Assembly: GCA_046330395.1 (NCBI GenBank)
Contig: JAXLSS010000009.1
Coordinates: 1-64,000, forward strand
Length of the DNA stretch: 64,000 bases
Reading direction: 5' to 3'
Origin: Ga0077560 sp046330395
GTDB taxonomy: Bacteria; Actinomycetota; Thermoleophilia; Miltoncostaeales; Miltoncostaeaceae
Positions 26,642 through 35,457 of the stretch are shown here, in pieces (position 1 is the stretch's first letter; each line of letters starts with the position of its first letter). The notes under the pieces are model-generated. The model saw only the letters and a list, made by a program, of their open reading frames with translations, searched no databases and had not been told where the DNA came from. The translations under genes and the position numbers were made by a program.

Positions 26642-27259
26642 ATGCCCGCGTTTGCGGCAGCGTCAACCGGCTCCGACCCGTTCCAGTCGGTCTCCAACTT
26701 TTTCAACTCCGGCCTGTGGAGCGTCATCGCGTTCGCGCTGCAGGCATTCGTCGTGGTCATGTGGCTGGCCCTGGTGTGGTGGACCTACCAGGATGTGCGC
26801 CGTCGCACCGACAACCCCATGTACCACGCGGGCGCCGTCGCCCTCGCCTTCTTCATCCCGTTCTTCGGCCCGCTCGTGTACCTGGTGCTGCGCCCCGCGG
26901 AGTCCATGCTGGAGGCGCGCGAGCGCGAGCTGGAGCTCATCGCGCTGGAGCGCCGGCTGGGTGAGGTGGGCGACCACGAGGGTCAGCGCATCGTGGGCCG
27001 CATCCTGGGGCGCGACGCCAGCGGCGGCGCCGACCAGGCCACCCTGGGCGCCCTGCGCCAGGCCGGTGTGGCCACCCGCGACGAGCTTCGCGACCTCGAC
27101 ATCCGGCTCACCGAGCTGGAGTTCCGGCTGCGCAACGTGGGCCGTGCCCAGGGCGCCGAGGGCGCACAGGCCGAGCGCCCCCAGGGCAGCGACACCGGCC
27201 GCACCATGATCCGGCGAATCCGCCGGGGAGTTTCAGATCCGGAGGCATCGATTGAGTAG
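26642..27259 (+). CDS. Conserved-looking membrane protein of unknown function
   Basis: I do not recognise a named family. The 205-residue protein starts at ATG 26642 behind GGAGTGGAGG. It has two membrane helices (about 23-46, VIAFALQAFVVVMWLALVWW; and about 60-83, AVALAFFIPFFGPLVYLVL), separated by TYQDVRRRTDNP. A charged helix (ESMLEARERELELIALERR) and a coiled-coil segment (ATRDELRDLDIRLTELEFRL) follow. The phospholipase-like PLDc_N pattern FIPFFGPLVYL is suggestive but short. It overlaps the ndk start and so is probably co-translated with ndk. Confidence 0.8.
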   Translation: MPAFAAASTGSDPFQSVSNFFNSGLWSVIAFALQAFVVVMWLALVWWTYQDVRRRTDNPMYHAGAVALAFFIPFFGPLVYLVLRPAESMLEARERELELIALERRLGEVGDHEGQRIVGRILGRDASGGADQATLGALRQAGVATRDELRDLDIRLTELEFRLRNVGRAQGAEGAQAERPQGSDTGRTMIRRIRRGVSDPEASIE

Positions 27260-27671
27260 TGAGCGCTCGTTCGTGATGGTCAAGCCCGACGGCGTGGCGG
27301 CCGGGCTCACCGGGGAGATCCTCAGCCGCATCGAGCGGCGTGGCTTCCAGGTGGTGGGCCTCAAGAAGACCGTCATGTCCACCGCGGCGGCCGAGGCCCA
27401 TTACGGCGAGCACCGCGAACGCCCCTTCTTCGGGGAGCTGGTGGAGTTCATCACCTCCGGTCCGGTGGTGATGCTGGCCGTGGAGGGCCCCGAGGGCACC
27501 GTGGCCGCGCTGCGCACCATGATGGGTGCCACCAACCCGCTGGCGTCCGCCCCCGGCACCATCCGCGGGGACTTCGGCATCGAGGTGGGCCAGAACATCA
27601 TCCACGGCTCCGACGGCGTGGAGTCGGCCCAGCGGGAGCTGGACCTGCATTTCCGGGAGCTGCCGGCCTGA
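27252..27671 (+). CDS. ndk: Nucleoside diphosphate kinase
   Basis: This 139-residue enzyme transfers phosphate between nucleoside triphosphates and diphosphates through His118 in the signature NIIHGSDGVESAQRE. Other family motifs include VMVKPDGVAAGLTGEILSRI and HRERPFFGELVEFITSGPVV. The start is TTG 27252: GGAGG lies six bases before it and the family N-terminus (ERSFVMVKPDG) follows directly. The start overlaps the end of the upstream membrane-protein gene. maf begins two bases after the stop. Confidence 0.96.
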   Translation: MSSERSFVMVKPDGVAAGLTGEILSRIERRGFQVVGLKKTVMSTAAAEAHYGEHRERPFFGELVEFITSGPVVMLAVEGPEGTVAALRTMMGATNPLASAPGTIRGDFGIEVGQNIIHGSDGVESAQRELDLHFRELPA

Positions 27672-27673
27672 TC

Positions 27674-28249
27674 GTGCTCGCGTCGGGGTCGCCCCGGCGC
27701 AGTGAGCTGATCGCCCACCTGGGCGTGCCGTTCCGGGTCGTGCCCTCGGGCTTCGAGGAGCACGGCCCCGGCACCGACGCCCTGGCACGCGTGCGCGCCA
27801 ACGCCACCGGCAAGGCCCGCGACGTGGCCGCCCGGGAGGGCGTCCCGGACGGCGGCGCCGTGCTGGGCGCCGACACCGAGGTGGCGCTGGACGGCCACAC
27901 CCTCAGCAAGCCCGCCGACGAGGCCGATGCGCGGCGCATGCTCACCGCGCTGTCCGGGCGCACCCACCAGGTGCTCACGGCCGTCACGCTCATCACCGCG
28001 GCGGGAGACCGCTGCGAGGTGGCACAGGCGCAGGTGCACGTGCGGGACATCACGCCCGAGGTGATGGACTGGTACCTGGCCACGGGGGAGTGGCACGACC
28101 GCGCGGGTGCGTACGCCATCCAGGGCTCCGGCGGGGCGCTGGTGCGGGATATCGTGGGCGACCACACCGGGGTGGTGGGGCTGCCGCTGCCGCTTTTGGC
28201 CGACATGCTGGCGCAGGCCGGCCTGTGGCCGCCGGCGCACGCCGGCTGA
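27674..28249 (+). CDS. maf: Maf-like nucleotide pyrophosphatase
   Basis: The 191-residue protein begins LASGSPRRSELIAHLGVPF, the Maf signature. It also has VLGADTEVALDGHTLSKPAD and GAYAIQGSGGALVRDIVGDH, which hold the catalytic Asp and Glu/Lys residues. Maf proteins hydrolyse non-canonical or UTP/dTTP nucleotides and are linked to septum inhibition. Start GTG 27674 lies three bases past the ndk stop, consistent with coupling. The final codons contain a GCCGGC inverted repeat that might act as an attenuating hairpin. Confidence 0.92.
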   Translation: MLASGSPRRSELIAHLGVPFRVVPSGFEEHGPGTDALARVRANATGKARDVAAREGVPDGGAVLGADTEVALDGHTLSKPADEADARRMLTALSGRTHQVLTAVTLITAAGDRCEVAQAQVHVRDITPEVMDWYLATGEWHDRAGAYAIQGSGGALVRDIVGDHTGVVGLPLPLLADMLAQAGLWPPAHAG

Positions 28250-28312
28250 CGTTCCGGTGCGCCGGACCGGCGCCGCGTGAATCGGGGTGGGGGGTCCCGT
28301 AGGGTGGCCCGC

Positions 28313-29371
28313 ATGCCCAACGTGCCCAGTAGGAAAACTCCCGTTTTTGCAGCCACGATTGCGGTGATCTGCGCCGCCGTGGCGGCGCCGTCGGCCATGG
28401 CCTCCAGCGGTGCCCTCCCCTCCGAGATCCTGCCGTACTCGCCTGACTCGGGCTTCCGGCGCCCCATCGCCGCCAGGCCGCGCATCGACCCGCGCAGCCG
28501 GGCCATCGTGGCCCGCCTGCGCCACAACCTGTCCCAGAACAAGGCGCTGATCACCACCGAGTTCGACGTGCCGCCCGTGTACGTGGTGCGGCCCTCCGAC
28601 CCCATGCTCACCGTCAACGTCGGCGGCCGCGACGTGCGCTTCCGCGTGCCGAGGCGCGCCAACGCCGGCTCCGGTCAAGACCGGCCCCTGGAGCTGCTGG
28701 ACCCCAGCAGCCCCACCCTGGGCAGGGACGTGGAGCTGCGCCTGTACCGGGCCTCCATCGACCGCTCGTCCGGGCGCGTCAACGCCAGCGGCGCCGGGCT
28801 GTTCCGCTACGGGCCCACGGGCTCGGGAGCCCCGTTCCTGGGCCACGGCACCGGGTCGGGCCTGTCGCTGCTCAACGGGCTGGTCCGCGGCCGGGACGTG
28901 GCCAGCGGCACCATCCGCCACGCCATCCGCTTCGCGTACTCCAGCGCCGACTTCCTGCCGCACGCCTTCCGGTCGCCGGCGCTGTCCTCCGACCAGCCGC
29001 AGGCCGGCTACACGGCCGACCCCGCGGGGGCGATGGTGATGGGGATGCGCCTGCAGCTGGACCCGCGGGTGAACTGCGACGCCCGCACCGTGCCCGGCCG
29101 CGCCGACGGCAGCGGCCAGACGCGGTTCCTGCGCATCCTGTGCCACGCGCTGCAGCGCTACGGGATGATCGTGGCCGACGGCACCGAGCCCGGGGTGATG
29201 GTGCTGCAGATGGAGAACGTGGCCACCGCGCCGTGGGGCGGCATCATCGGCAGCACCAACAACGGCAACTACGGTTTCATCATCCGCGACACCACCACCC
29301 CCGGTGACGGCCTGCACCGCACCTCCAGCTCCGGCATCCCCTGGGGGCGGATGCGCGTGATCGCCGGGTGA
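28313..29371 (+). CDS. Secreted protein of unknown function (YGMIVADG motif)
   Basis: The 353-residue protein begins with a signal peptide (KTPVFAATIAVICAAVAAPS, cleavage near residue 31). The mature part is rich in beta structure, with IRHAIRFAYSSADFLPHAFR, MVMGMRLQLDP and LCHALQRYGMIVADGTEPG. This set resembles a widespread actinobacterial exported family in which the fold ends with a 'RALQxYGMIVADNG' segment. I recall that family but no function for it. TAGGGT lies seven bases before the ATG, the leaderless layout. It is not coupled to maf or mreB. Confidence 0.8.
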   Translation: MPNVPSRKTPVFAATIAVICAAVAAPSAMASSGALPSEILPYSPDSGFRRPIAARPRIDPRSRAIVARLRHNLSQNKALITTEFDVPPVYVVRPSDPMLTVNVGGRDVRFRVPRRANAGSGQDRPLELLDPSSPTLGRDVELRLYRASIDRSSGRVNASGAGLFRYGPTGSGAPFLGHGTGSGLSLLNGLVRGRDVASGTIRHAIRFAYSSADFLPHAFRSPALSSDQPQAGYTADPAGAMVMGMRLQLDPRVNCDARTVPGRADGSGQTRFLRILCHALQRYGMIVADGTEPGVMVLQMENVATAPWGGIIGSTNNGNYGFIIRDTTTPGDGLHRTSSSGIPWGRMRVIAG

Positions 29372-29386
29372 CCCCGGCGGGCGGCG

Positions 29387-29599
29387 CTAGAACAGCGGCG
29401 GGTAGCGATCCAGCATGGCGCGGTGCCGTGCGGATCGCTCCTGCGCCGCCAGATGCGCGGGGTCGGCGGCGCTGTCGCGCAGACGGCGCAGCGTGTCCAG
29501 GATCTCCTCGCGGCGACGTTCGCGGCGCTGGGCCTCGGCGGCCTCGCGCCGGATGGCGCGTCGGTAGGAGCTGTTGTCGTCGGCGAACAGGGGCGGCAT
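29387..29599 (-). CDS. Small charged helical protein (70 residues)
   Basis: I do not recognise this protein. Starting at ATG 29599 it encodes MPPLFADDNSSYRRAIRREA, then Arg/Glu-rich helix (AQRRERRREEILDTLRRLRD) and the ending HRAMLDRYPPLF. It is probably a single coiled coil. TACCCT lies nine bases before the ATG, consistent with a leaderless start. A longer reading upstream is possible but lacks protein-like composition. It fills the gap between the convergent secreted-protein gene and the divergent mreB. It might be spurious. Confidence 0.45.
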   Translation of the reverse strand: MPPLFADDNSSYRRAIRREAAEAQRRERRREEILDTLRRLRDSAADPAHLAAQERSARHRAMLDRYPPLF

Positions 29600-29720
29600 C
29601 GACCACCGAGGGTAGCGAACCGGGCCGGGGCCCGCGAGGCGCCGTTCGGGGGGTACGGTGTGCGCCTGCAACGCCGCATGCAGGCAGAACGCCGATCCCG
29701 GTGCGCCCCTCACCGTGGGT

Positions 29721-29726
29721 TAGACT
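29721..29726 (+). promoter_or_regulatory. -10 box upstream of mreB
   Basis: TAGACT at 29721-29726 is the best -10 candidate before the elongation cluster. No good -35 is seen. It gives a leader of about 50 bases ending in AAGGAG. Confidence 0.35.
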
Positions 29727-29783
29727 CGCGTTCTCGCGCGCCAACGGCCGCCCCGCACGGCGGCAGCGTCAAGGAGCACACCC

Positions 29784-30827
29784 ATCGGTTTCTGGAGCTA
29801 CCTGACCGGGTTCGGCGGTCGTGACATGGCCGTCGACCTCGGAACCGCGAACACCCTCGTGTACGTCCGGGGCAGGGGCATCGTCCTGTCCGAACCCTCA
29901 GTCGTCGCCATCGATCAGCGCACCAGCGAGGTGCACGCGGTGGGCATCGAGGCCAAGCGGATGCTGGGGCGCACGCCCGGCACCATCACGGCCATCCGGC
30001 CGCTGAAGGACGGCGTCATCGCCGACTTCGACGTCACCGAGCAGATGCTGCGCCACTTCATCCAGAAGGTGCACCAGAACCGCTGGGCGCACCCGCGCGT
30101 GGTGGTGTGCGTGCCCTCGGGCGTCACGGGCGTGGAGAAGCGCGCGGTGGAGGAGGCCACCCTGTCGGCCGGGGCGCGTCAGGCGTACCTCATCGAGGAG
30201 CCCATGGCGGCGGCCATCGGCGCGGGCCTGCCCGTGGCCGAGCCCACCGGCAACATGATCGTGGACATCGGCGGCGGCACCACCGAGGTGGCCGTCATCA
30301 GCCTGGGCGGCATCGTGGTGGCCCAGTCCATCCGCGTGGGCGGCGACGAGATGGACGAGGCCGTCATCGCCTGGGTCAAACGTGAGTACAAGCTGATGAT
30401 CGGCAGCCAGACCGCCGAGGAGGTGAAGCTGGAGATCGGCTCGGCCTATCCGCTGCGCGAGGAGGTGCAGGCCGAGATCCGCGGGCGGGACATGATCTCC
30501 GGGCTCCCCAAGACCGTGGTGCTGTCCTCCGAGGAGGTGCGCGAGGCGCTGGAGGAACCGGTCAACCAGATCGTGGACGCCGTCAAGAGCACCCTGGACA
30601 AGACCCCTCCGGAGCTGGCCTCCGACATCATGGACCGCGGCATCATGCTGGCCGGCGGCGGCGCGCTGCTGCAGGGCCTGGACGAGCGGCTGCGGCGCGA
30701 GACCGAGATGCCCATCCACGTGGCCGAGTCGCCGCTCACCTGCGTGGCCGTGGGCTCCGGGCGCTCCCTGGAGGAGTTCGAGGTGATGCGCAAGACGAGC
30801 AAGGGGCGCCAGCGGCGCCGGTACTAG
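29784..30827 (+). CDS. mreB: Rod shape-determining actin homologue MreB (possible ATC start)
   Basis: This actin-fold protein polymerises under the membrane and positions the elongation machinery. It has the phosphate-1 loop DLGTANTLVYV, phosphate-2 loop MIVDIGGGTTEVAVISLGG and adenosine motif IMLAGGGALLQGLDE. The first ATG (29826) is in frame and close to the family motif. However, no Shine-Dalgarno precedes it, and the family N-terminus GFWSYLTGFGGRD lies just upstream. AAGGAG at 29771-29776 is spaced seven bases from ATC 29784. I therefore place the start at ATC, or at an ATG misread as ATC. First gene of mreB-mreC-mreD-mrdA-rodA. Confidence 0.93.
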   Translation: MGFWSYLTGFGGRDMAVDLGTANTLVYVRGRGIVLSEPSVVAIDQRTSEVHAVGIEAKRMLGRTPGTITAIRPLKDGVIADFDVTEQMLRHFIQKVHQNRWAHPRVVVCVPSGVTGVEKRAVEEATLSAGARQAYLIEEPMAAAIGAGLPVAEPTGNMIVDIGGGTTEVAVISLGGIVVAQSIRVGGDEMDEAVIAWVKREYKLMIGSQTAEEVKLEIGSAYPLREEVQAEIRGRDMISGLPKTVVLSSEEVREALEEPVNQIVDAVKSTLDKTPPELASDIMDRGIMLAGGGALLQGLDERLRRETEMPIHVAESPLTCVAVGSGRSLEEFEVMRKTSKGRQRRRY

Positions 30828-30847
30828 GGCGGCGGCGTCCCTCGCCC

Positions 30848-31756
30848 GTGGCGACTCCACCCGATACACCGCTTGCCCGGCGCCGGTCCAACGTCCGTCG
30901 CGGCCTGCTGGCCGCGCTGGTTGTGGGCTGCCTGCTGGTGTTCACCGCCTACTCCACCGAGGGGTCGGGCGGGCCGCTGCACAGCGTGCAGTCCACCGCC
31001 GGTTCGCTGATGGCGCCCGTGCAGGGCGGGGCCACCACGGCCGTCAGGCCGCTGCGCGACGGCTGGCGGTGGGCCACCTCGCTCATCAACGCCCGCGACC
31101 GCGCGGCCAGCCTGCAGCAGCAGGTCAACGAGCTGCGCACCCAGGTGGCGCAGAACCAGTTCAACGCCGAGGAGCTCACGCGCCTGAAGGGCACCGCGGG
31201 CATCGGGGACGACTACACCAAGGACTACCGCCCGCTGACGGCCGAGATCTGGGGTTCATCGCCGTCGCCCTGGTACCACCGCGCCGTGATCAACCGCGGC
31301 AGCGCGGACGGGGTGCGCGTGCACTCGCCGGTGCTGGCCGCGGGTGACCAGTCCGGGTTGGCGGGGCAGATCACGCAGGTATCGTCGAACACCTCCGTGG
31401 TGACCTTCCTCTCCGAACCCCGCACGCGGGTTGGCGTGACCATCCCGCAGGCCTCCAACGCCAAGGGCATCCTGTCGCCCGGCACCCCCGGCACCCTGCA
31501 GATCAACGACATCCCGGCCTCCAAGCCGGTGTCCAAGGGGCAGCCGGTGATCACCGCCGGGTACTCGGACCTGTCGGTGCCCTCGGTGTTCCCGCGCGGC
31601 ATCCCCGTGGGTCAGGTGGTGGACGCCGGCGGCAACGACAGCGACCTGGTGCAGCGGGTGCAGGTGTTCCCGTGGGTGCACCCCGAGGACCTGGCGTACG
31701 TGGTGGTGCTGGTGCCCACCAGCCAGGAGGCCATCGATCGCACCAAGACGCCGTGA
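30848..31756 (+). CDS. mreC: Rod shape-determining protein MreC
   Basis: The 302-residue protein has one N-terminal membrane helix (about 19-36, GLLAALVVGCLLVFTAY) and a coiled coil (about 75-105, ASLQQQVNELRTQVAQNQ). The periplasmic-type double beta-barrel carries WYHRAVINRGSADGV, LAGQITQVSSNTSVVTFLSE and VGQVVDAGG. MreC links MreB and MreD to the PBP2-RodA synthase. Start GTG 30848 lies 20 bases after mreB. The stop overlaps mreD. Confidence 0.94.
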   Translation: MATPPDTPLARRRSNVRRGLLAALVVGCLLVFTAYSTEGSGGPLHSVQSTAGSLMAPVQGGATTAVRPLRDGWRWATSLINARDRAASLQQQVNELRTQVAQNQFNAEELTRLKGTAGIGDDYTKDYRPLTAEIWGSSPSPWYHRAVINRGSADGVRVHSPVLAAGDQSGLAGQITQVSSNTSVVTFLSEPRTRVGVTIPQASNAKGILSPGTPGTLQINDIPASKPVSKGQPVITAGYSDLSVPSVFPRGIPVGQVVDAGGNDSDLVQRVQVFPWVHPEDLAYVVVLVPTSQEAIDRTKTP

Positions 31757-32343
31757 CCACCACCCCGCCCACCATCATCGTGTCCGGCGGCGGCAGCCGC
31801 CTGCAACCGCCCAGCGCGGCGCCCCGCCGGGCCCTGTGGGCGGTGGGGTTCATCGTGGTGCTGGCCGTGGTGCTGCAGGTGTCGGTGATGCCCTACATCC
31901 GTGTTGGCGACGGCATCCCCGACCTGGTGGCCTGCGCGGTCACCGGCGTTGCCCTGCTGCGTGGGCCCATGGTGGGGGCCGTGGCGGGCGTGGCCGGGGG
32001 GCTGCTGGTGGAGCTGACGGCACCCATCGGCACCCTGGGGGTGCTGGCGCTGCTGTACCTGGTGGCCGGGTTCTGGACCGGCGGCTACTGCGAGCGCGAC
32101 GAGTCGCACGGCCTGCTGCCGCCCATCGTGCTGGTGATGGTGGCCGCCGCCGGCGTGCAGCTGGCCGGCGCCGCCGTGCAGCTGATGCTCGGGGTGCCGG
32201 TGTTCGCGGCCAACTACACCGCCCGCGTGCTGGTGCCCACCATCGTGCTCACCGGGCTCATCGCCGCGCCGGTGCTGCTGGTGTGCCGCAAGCTGCTGGG
32301 TGAGCCGCGGCTGACCGAGCCGTTCCAGGGACCGCTGGCGTGA
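31753..32343 (+). CDS. mreD: Rod shape-determining protein MreD
   Basis: This 196-residue membrane protein has about five helices. Motifs LAVVLQVSVMPYIRVGDGIP and DLVACAVTGVALLRGPMVGA, followed by GGLLVELTAPIGTLGV, match the MreD family. A short proline-rich N-terminus precedes the first helix. GTG 31753 overlaps the mreC stop and the gene's stop overlaps mrdA, so the cluster is translationally coupled. It is part of the elongasome. Confidence 0.9.
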   Translation: MTTTPPTIIVSGGGSRLQPPSAAPRRALWAVGFIVVLAVVLQVSVMPYIRVGDGIPDLVACAVTGVALLRGPMVGAVAGVAGGLLVELTAPIGTLGVLALLYLVAGFWTGGYCERDESHGLLPPIVLVMVAAAGVQLAGAAVQLMLGVPVFAANYTARVLVPTIVLTGLIAAPVLLVCRKLLGEPRLTEPFQGPLA

Positions 32344-34285
32344 GCACGTTCCTGCCACCCAGCGACCAGGGCGGCCAGGACGGGTCGCGGCGCTCGCTGC
32401 GGCCGCTGACCCCGCGCACCGCCTTCCGCATCGCCACTCTGGGCGTCATCGCCATGGGCGCGGTGGGCATCCTGGTGGTGCGGCTGTGGTTCCTGCAGGT
32501 CATCGGCGGCCAGGCCTACGCGCGAAGGCCACCTCCAACATTGTTCGAGACCATCGTCGCTCCGGCGCCGCGAGGCTCATCACCGACCGCAACGGCATGG
32601 TGCTGGCCCAGAACCGGCCCAGCACCGACCTGGTGGCGTTCCGCGCGAGCTGCCGCGACATCCGCATGGCGACCAGCGGCACCCGCGTGCTCAAGCCCGG
32701 CGCCCATCATCGGCGCCGGAAGCTGGAAAACACCTGCGGCGCCTGATGCACGACGGCGAGCTCAACTACCCTACCAGCCGGTGGTGCTGGCCCGCGACCT
32801 GCGTGGGCAAGGCCATGCCGCTGGGCGAGCGCATCCGGGACTTCCCCGGCCTGCAGCTGCGCGACTCGTTCGTGCGCGAGTACCCGCACGGCGACCTGGC
32901 GGCCAACGTCCTGGGCTACATCGGCGCCATTCAGACAAGCAGTGGAACACCACCTACAAAGCGCAGGGGATACCAACGCAACGACCGCGTGGGCCTCGCA
33001 GGGGTGAAGCAGTACGAGCAGTACCTTCGCGGCATCAACGGCGGCGCCGGAGTGGAGGTGGACGCGTTCGGCAACCAGGTGGGCCGGGAGTTCGGCACCA
33101 AACCACCCCAGCAGGAGGGCAAGAACCTGCAGCTCACCATCGATGCCAACGTGGAACGGGAGATTGCTGCAGGACCGGCTGGCCGAACGCGCTCGGCTGT
33201 TCGGCACGGCCGCGGCCGGCGTGGTGATGGATCCCAGAAGCGAGGACATCCTGGCCTGAGCTCGTACCCATTCCCTGCCCGACGACTTCGCACGAGGAAG
33301 TCGCGCGCGATCAAGGCCTACGCCAAGGCGTCCGGGGTCACCACGCCCATGCTCGACCGGGCCACCCAAGGGCGGTATCCGCCCGCCTCACGTTGACCCA
33401 TCACGGCGCTGTCGGCGTTGAAGGACGGCATCCTCAGCCCCACCAGGCCCATCGACGGCCATCCAAGATCGTGCTGTTCAAGCGGGTGTACCACAACTAC
33501 AAGAACGCCAGCCATGGGCAGATCACCCTGCCCACGGCCCTGGAGGTGTCCAGCGACACGTACTTCTTCCAGGTCGGCTGGCGGTACTACAAGGAAACGC
33601 ACCTTCCAGCAGATCTTCTGGGACAACAAGTTCGGCTTCGGTCAGCCCGCACATCGACCTGCCCGAGGAGTACCCGGGGCGGGTGCCCACGCCGGAGTGG
33701 AAGAAGAGCTACCTGGGCAAGATCTACCCGGACGAGGCCACCTGGAAGGGTGGGGACGACATCAACATGGCGGTGGGGCAGGGCAACCTCACGGTCACCC
33801 CGCTGCAGATGGCCGTGGCGTACTCGGCCATCGCCAACGGCGGCACGATGCTGACCCCCGTGGTGGGCAGGCAGGTGTCCGACAGCACCGGGCAGGTGGT
33901 GCGCCACATCACCCCGGCAATGCCCCCGCGCAAGCTCGACATCCCCGCCAGGCTGTTCGACCCGGTGCACCAGGGGCTCATCAACGTCACCCAGAACGGC
34001 AACGGCACCGCCAACGGCGTGTTCAGCGGCATCGCCAGCGCCGCCAACATCGTGGTGGCGGGCAAGACCGGCACGGCCGAGAACCTTCCCCACAAGGACC
34101 ACGCCTGGTTCGTGGGCTACGCGCCCGCCGAGCACCCGTCGGTGGTGGTGGCCATCGTGGTGCAGAACGGCGGCACGGGCGCCGTGGCCGCCGCACCGGC
34201 CGTATGTCGTACCATCGCCGCGGTGCCGGGCACGCGCTTCGACCCGAACCTGTGCGGCACCCCCACCCAGACGGTGTCCAACTGA
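32340..34285 (+). pseudogene. mrdA: Penicillin-binding protein 2 (elongation transpeptidase), many indels
   Basis: The N-terminus (GTG 32340) with membrane helix FRIATLGVIAMGAVGILVV and RLWFLQVIGGQAYA is intact. The C-terminal third is also intact: SSDTYFFQVGWRYY (the SxN-type motif), MAVGQGNLTVTPLQMAVAYS and VVAGKTGTAENLP (KTG motif). Between about 32520 and 33660 the reading moves among all three frames at least six times. Fragments such as LITDRNGMVLAQNRPSTDLV, DFPGLQLRDSFVREYPHGDL and QLTIDANVEREIAAG are recognisable. The expected serine motif ASTFK near 33387 is scrambled. The enzyme cross-links peptidoglycan with RodA. Because it is normally essential, local assembly error is more likely than decay. 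Confidence 0.85.
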
Positions 34286-34314
34286 CCACCCTCGTCCCAC
34301 AGCTCTCGCCCCAT

Positions 34315-35439
34315 GTGGGCCTCGGCACCCGCATCCGCCAGGCGGTGCTGGGCGTGGACTGGATCCTGGTGGCCGCCGTGGGGCTGCTGCTGGGCTTCGG
34401 GCTTAAGGTGATGGACGCGGCCACCGTGAGCTACGGCAACTACTTCACCGACCGCCAGATGGTGTTCATCGCCGGTGCCACCGTCCTCGGCATCGCCCTG
34501 GCCGCCCTGGACATCACGCGCCTGCAGGGCTTCGCCTGGGTCATCCTGGGGGGCCTCCTGGGGGCGCTGGCGGTGGTGTTCGTGCTGGGCAGCACCGTCA
34601 AGGGCGCCCACTCGTGGATCAGCCTGGGCCCGTTCAACCTGCAGCCGTCCGAGATGGGCAAGGTGGCCATCACCGTGGTGCTGGCCGCGCTGGCGGTGGA
34701 ACGCATGGCCGACATGGGCACGGTGCGCACCAGCCTGTTCCTCACCGGCGTTGCGGCCGCTCCGGCGGCGGTGATCTTCCTGCAGCCCGACCTGGGCACC
34801 GCCCTGGTGTACGGGGCCATCCTGGGCGCGGTGCTGTTCCTGGCCGGCGCGCCGTGGACGCACTTCGCGGCCGCCGGCGCGGCGCTGGTGGTGGCCGTGC
34901 TGATGATCCTGGTGGTGCTGCCCCAGGTGGCGGGGGTGCAGGTGCTGCACGGGTACCAGCGCGAACGGCTCACGGCCTTCGTGCAGAACGACCCCAACAG
35001 CGGCACCGCCGGCTACCAGCTGGACCAGGCCAAGACGGCCATCGGCTCGGGTGGGGCGCTGGGCAAGGGGCCCTCGGGGGCCACCCAGACGCTCAACCGG
35101 TTCCTGCCCGAATTCCACACCGACTTCATCTTCGCCGTGACGGCGGAGATGTACGGCTTCGTGGGCGCGGCCGGCGTGCTGTTGCTGTATGGCGTCATAC
35201 TGTGGCGCATCCTGCGGCTCACGGCGCGGGCGGCCACCCAGATGGAACAGCTCGTGGCGGGCGGTATCGGCGCCATGATCCTGTTCCAGGTGTTCGTCAA
35301 CATCGGGATGAACGTGGGGATCATGCCCATCACCGGCATCCCCCTCCCGTTCGTGAGCTACGGCGGCAGCCACACCATCACCAACATCGCCGCCATCGGC
35401 ATCCTCACCTCCATTCACCGCCGGCGCGCCGGCCTGTAA
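34315..35439 (+). CDS. rodA: Peptidoglycan glycosyltransferase RodA (SEDS family)
   Basis: This polytopic protein has about ten helices and the SEDS motifs WISLGPFNLQPSEMGKVA, FLQPDLGTALVYGAIL, LPEFHTDFIFAVTAEMYGFV and ITGIPLPFVSYGGSHTITNI. It polymerises glycan strands from lipid II with PBP2. I give the first canonical in-frame codon, GTG 34315. The pattern of the cluster (overlapping NTGA junctions) would instead place the start at CTG 34282, which overlaps the mrdA stop and adds 11 residues. Neither site has a strong Shine-Dalgarno. Confidence 0.93.
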   Translation: MGLGTRIRQAVLGVDWILVAAVGLLLGFGLKVMDAATVSYGNYFTDRQMVFIAGATVLGIALAALDITRLQGFAWVILGGLLGALAVVFVLGSTVKGAHSWISLGPFNLQPSEMGKVAITVVLAALAVERMADMGTVRTSLFLTGVAAAPAAVIFLQPDLGTALVYGAILGAVLFLAGAPWTHFAAAGAALVVAVLMILVVLPQVAGVQVLHGYQRERLTAFVQNDPNSGTAGYQLDQAKTAIGSGGALGKGPSGATQTLNRFLPEFHTDFIFAVTAEMYGFVGAAGVLLLYGVILWRILRLTARAATQMEQLVAGGIGAMILFQVFVNIGMNVGIMPITGIPLPFVSYGGSHTITNIAAIGILTSIHRRRAGL

Positions 35440-35457
35440 GTCACCACTCCCCCCACG

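Noticed and set aside
28231..28246. GCCGGC inverted repeat as the maf terminator
   Set aside because: It is only six base pairs, lies inside the coding region and has no T tract.
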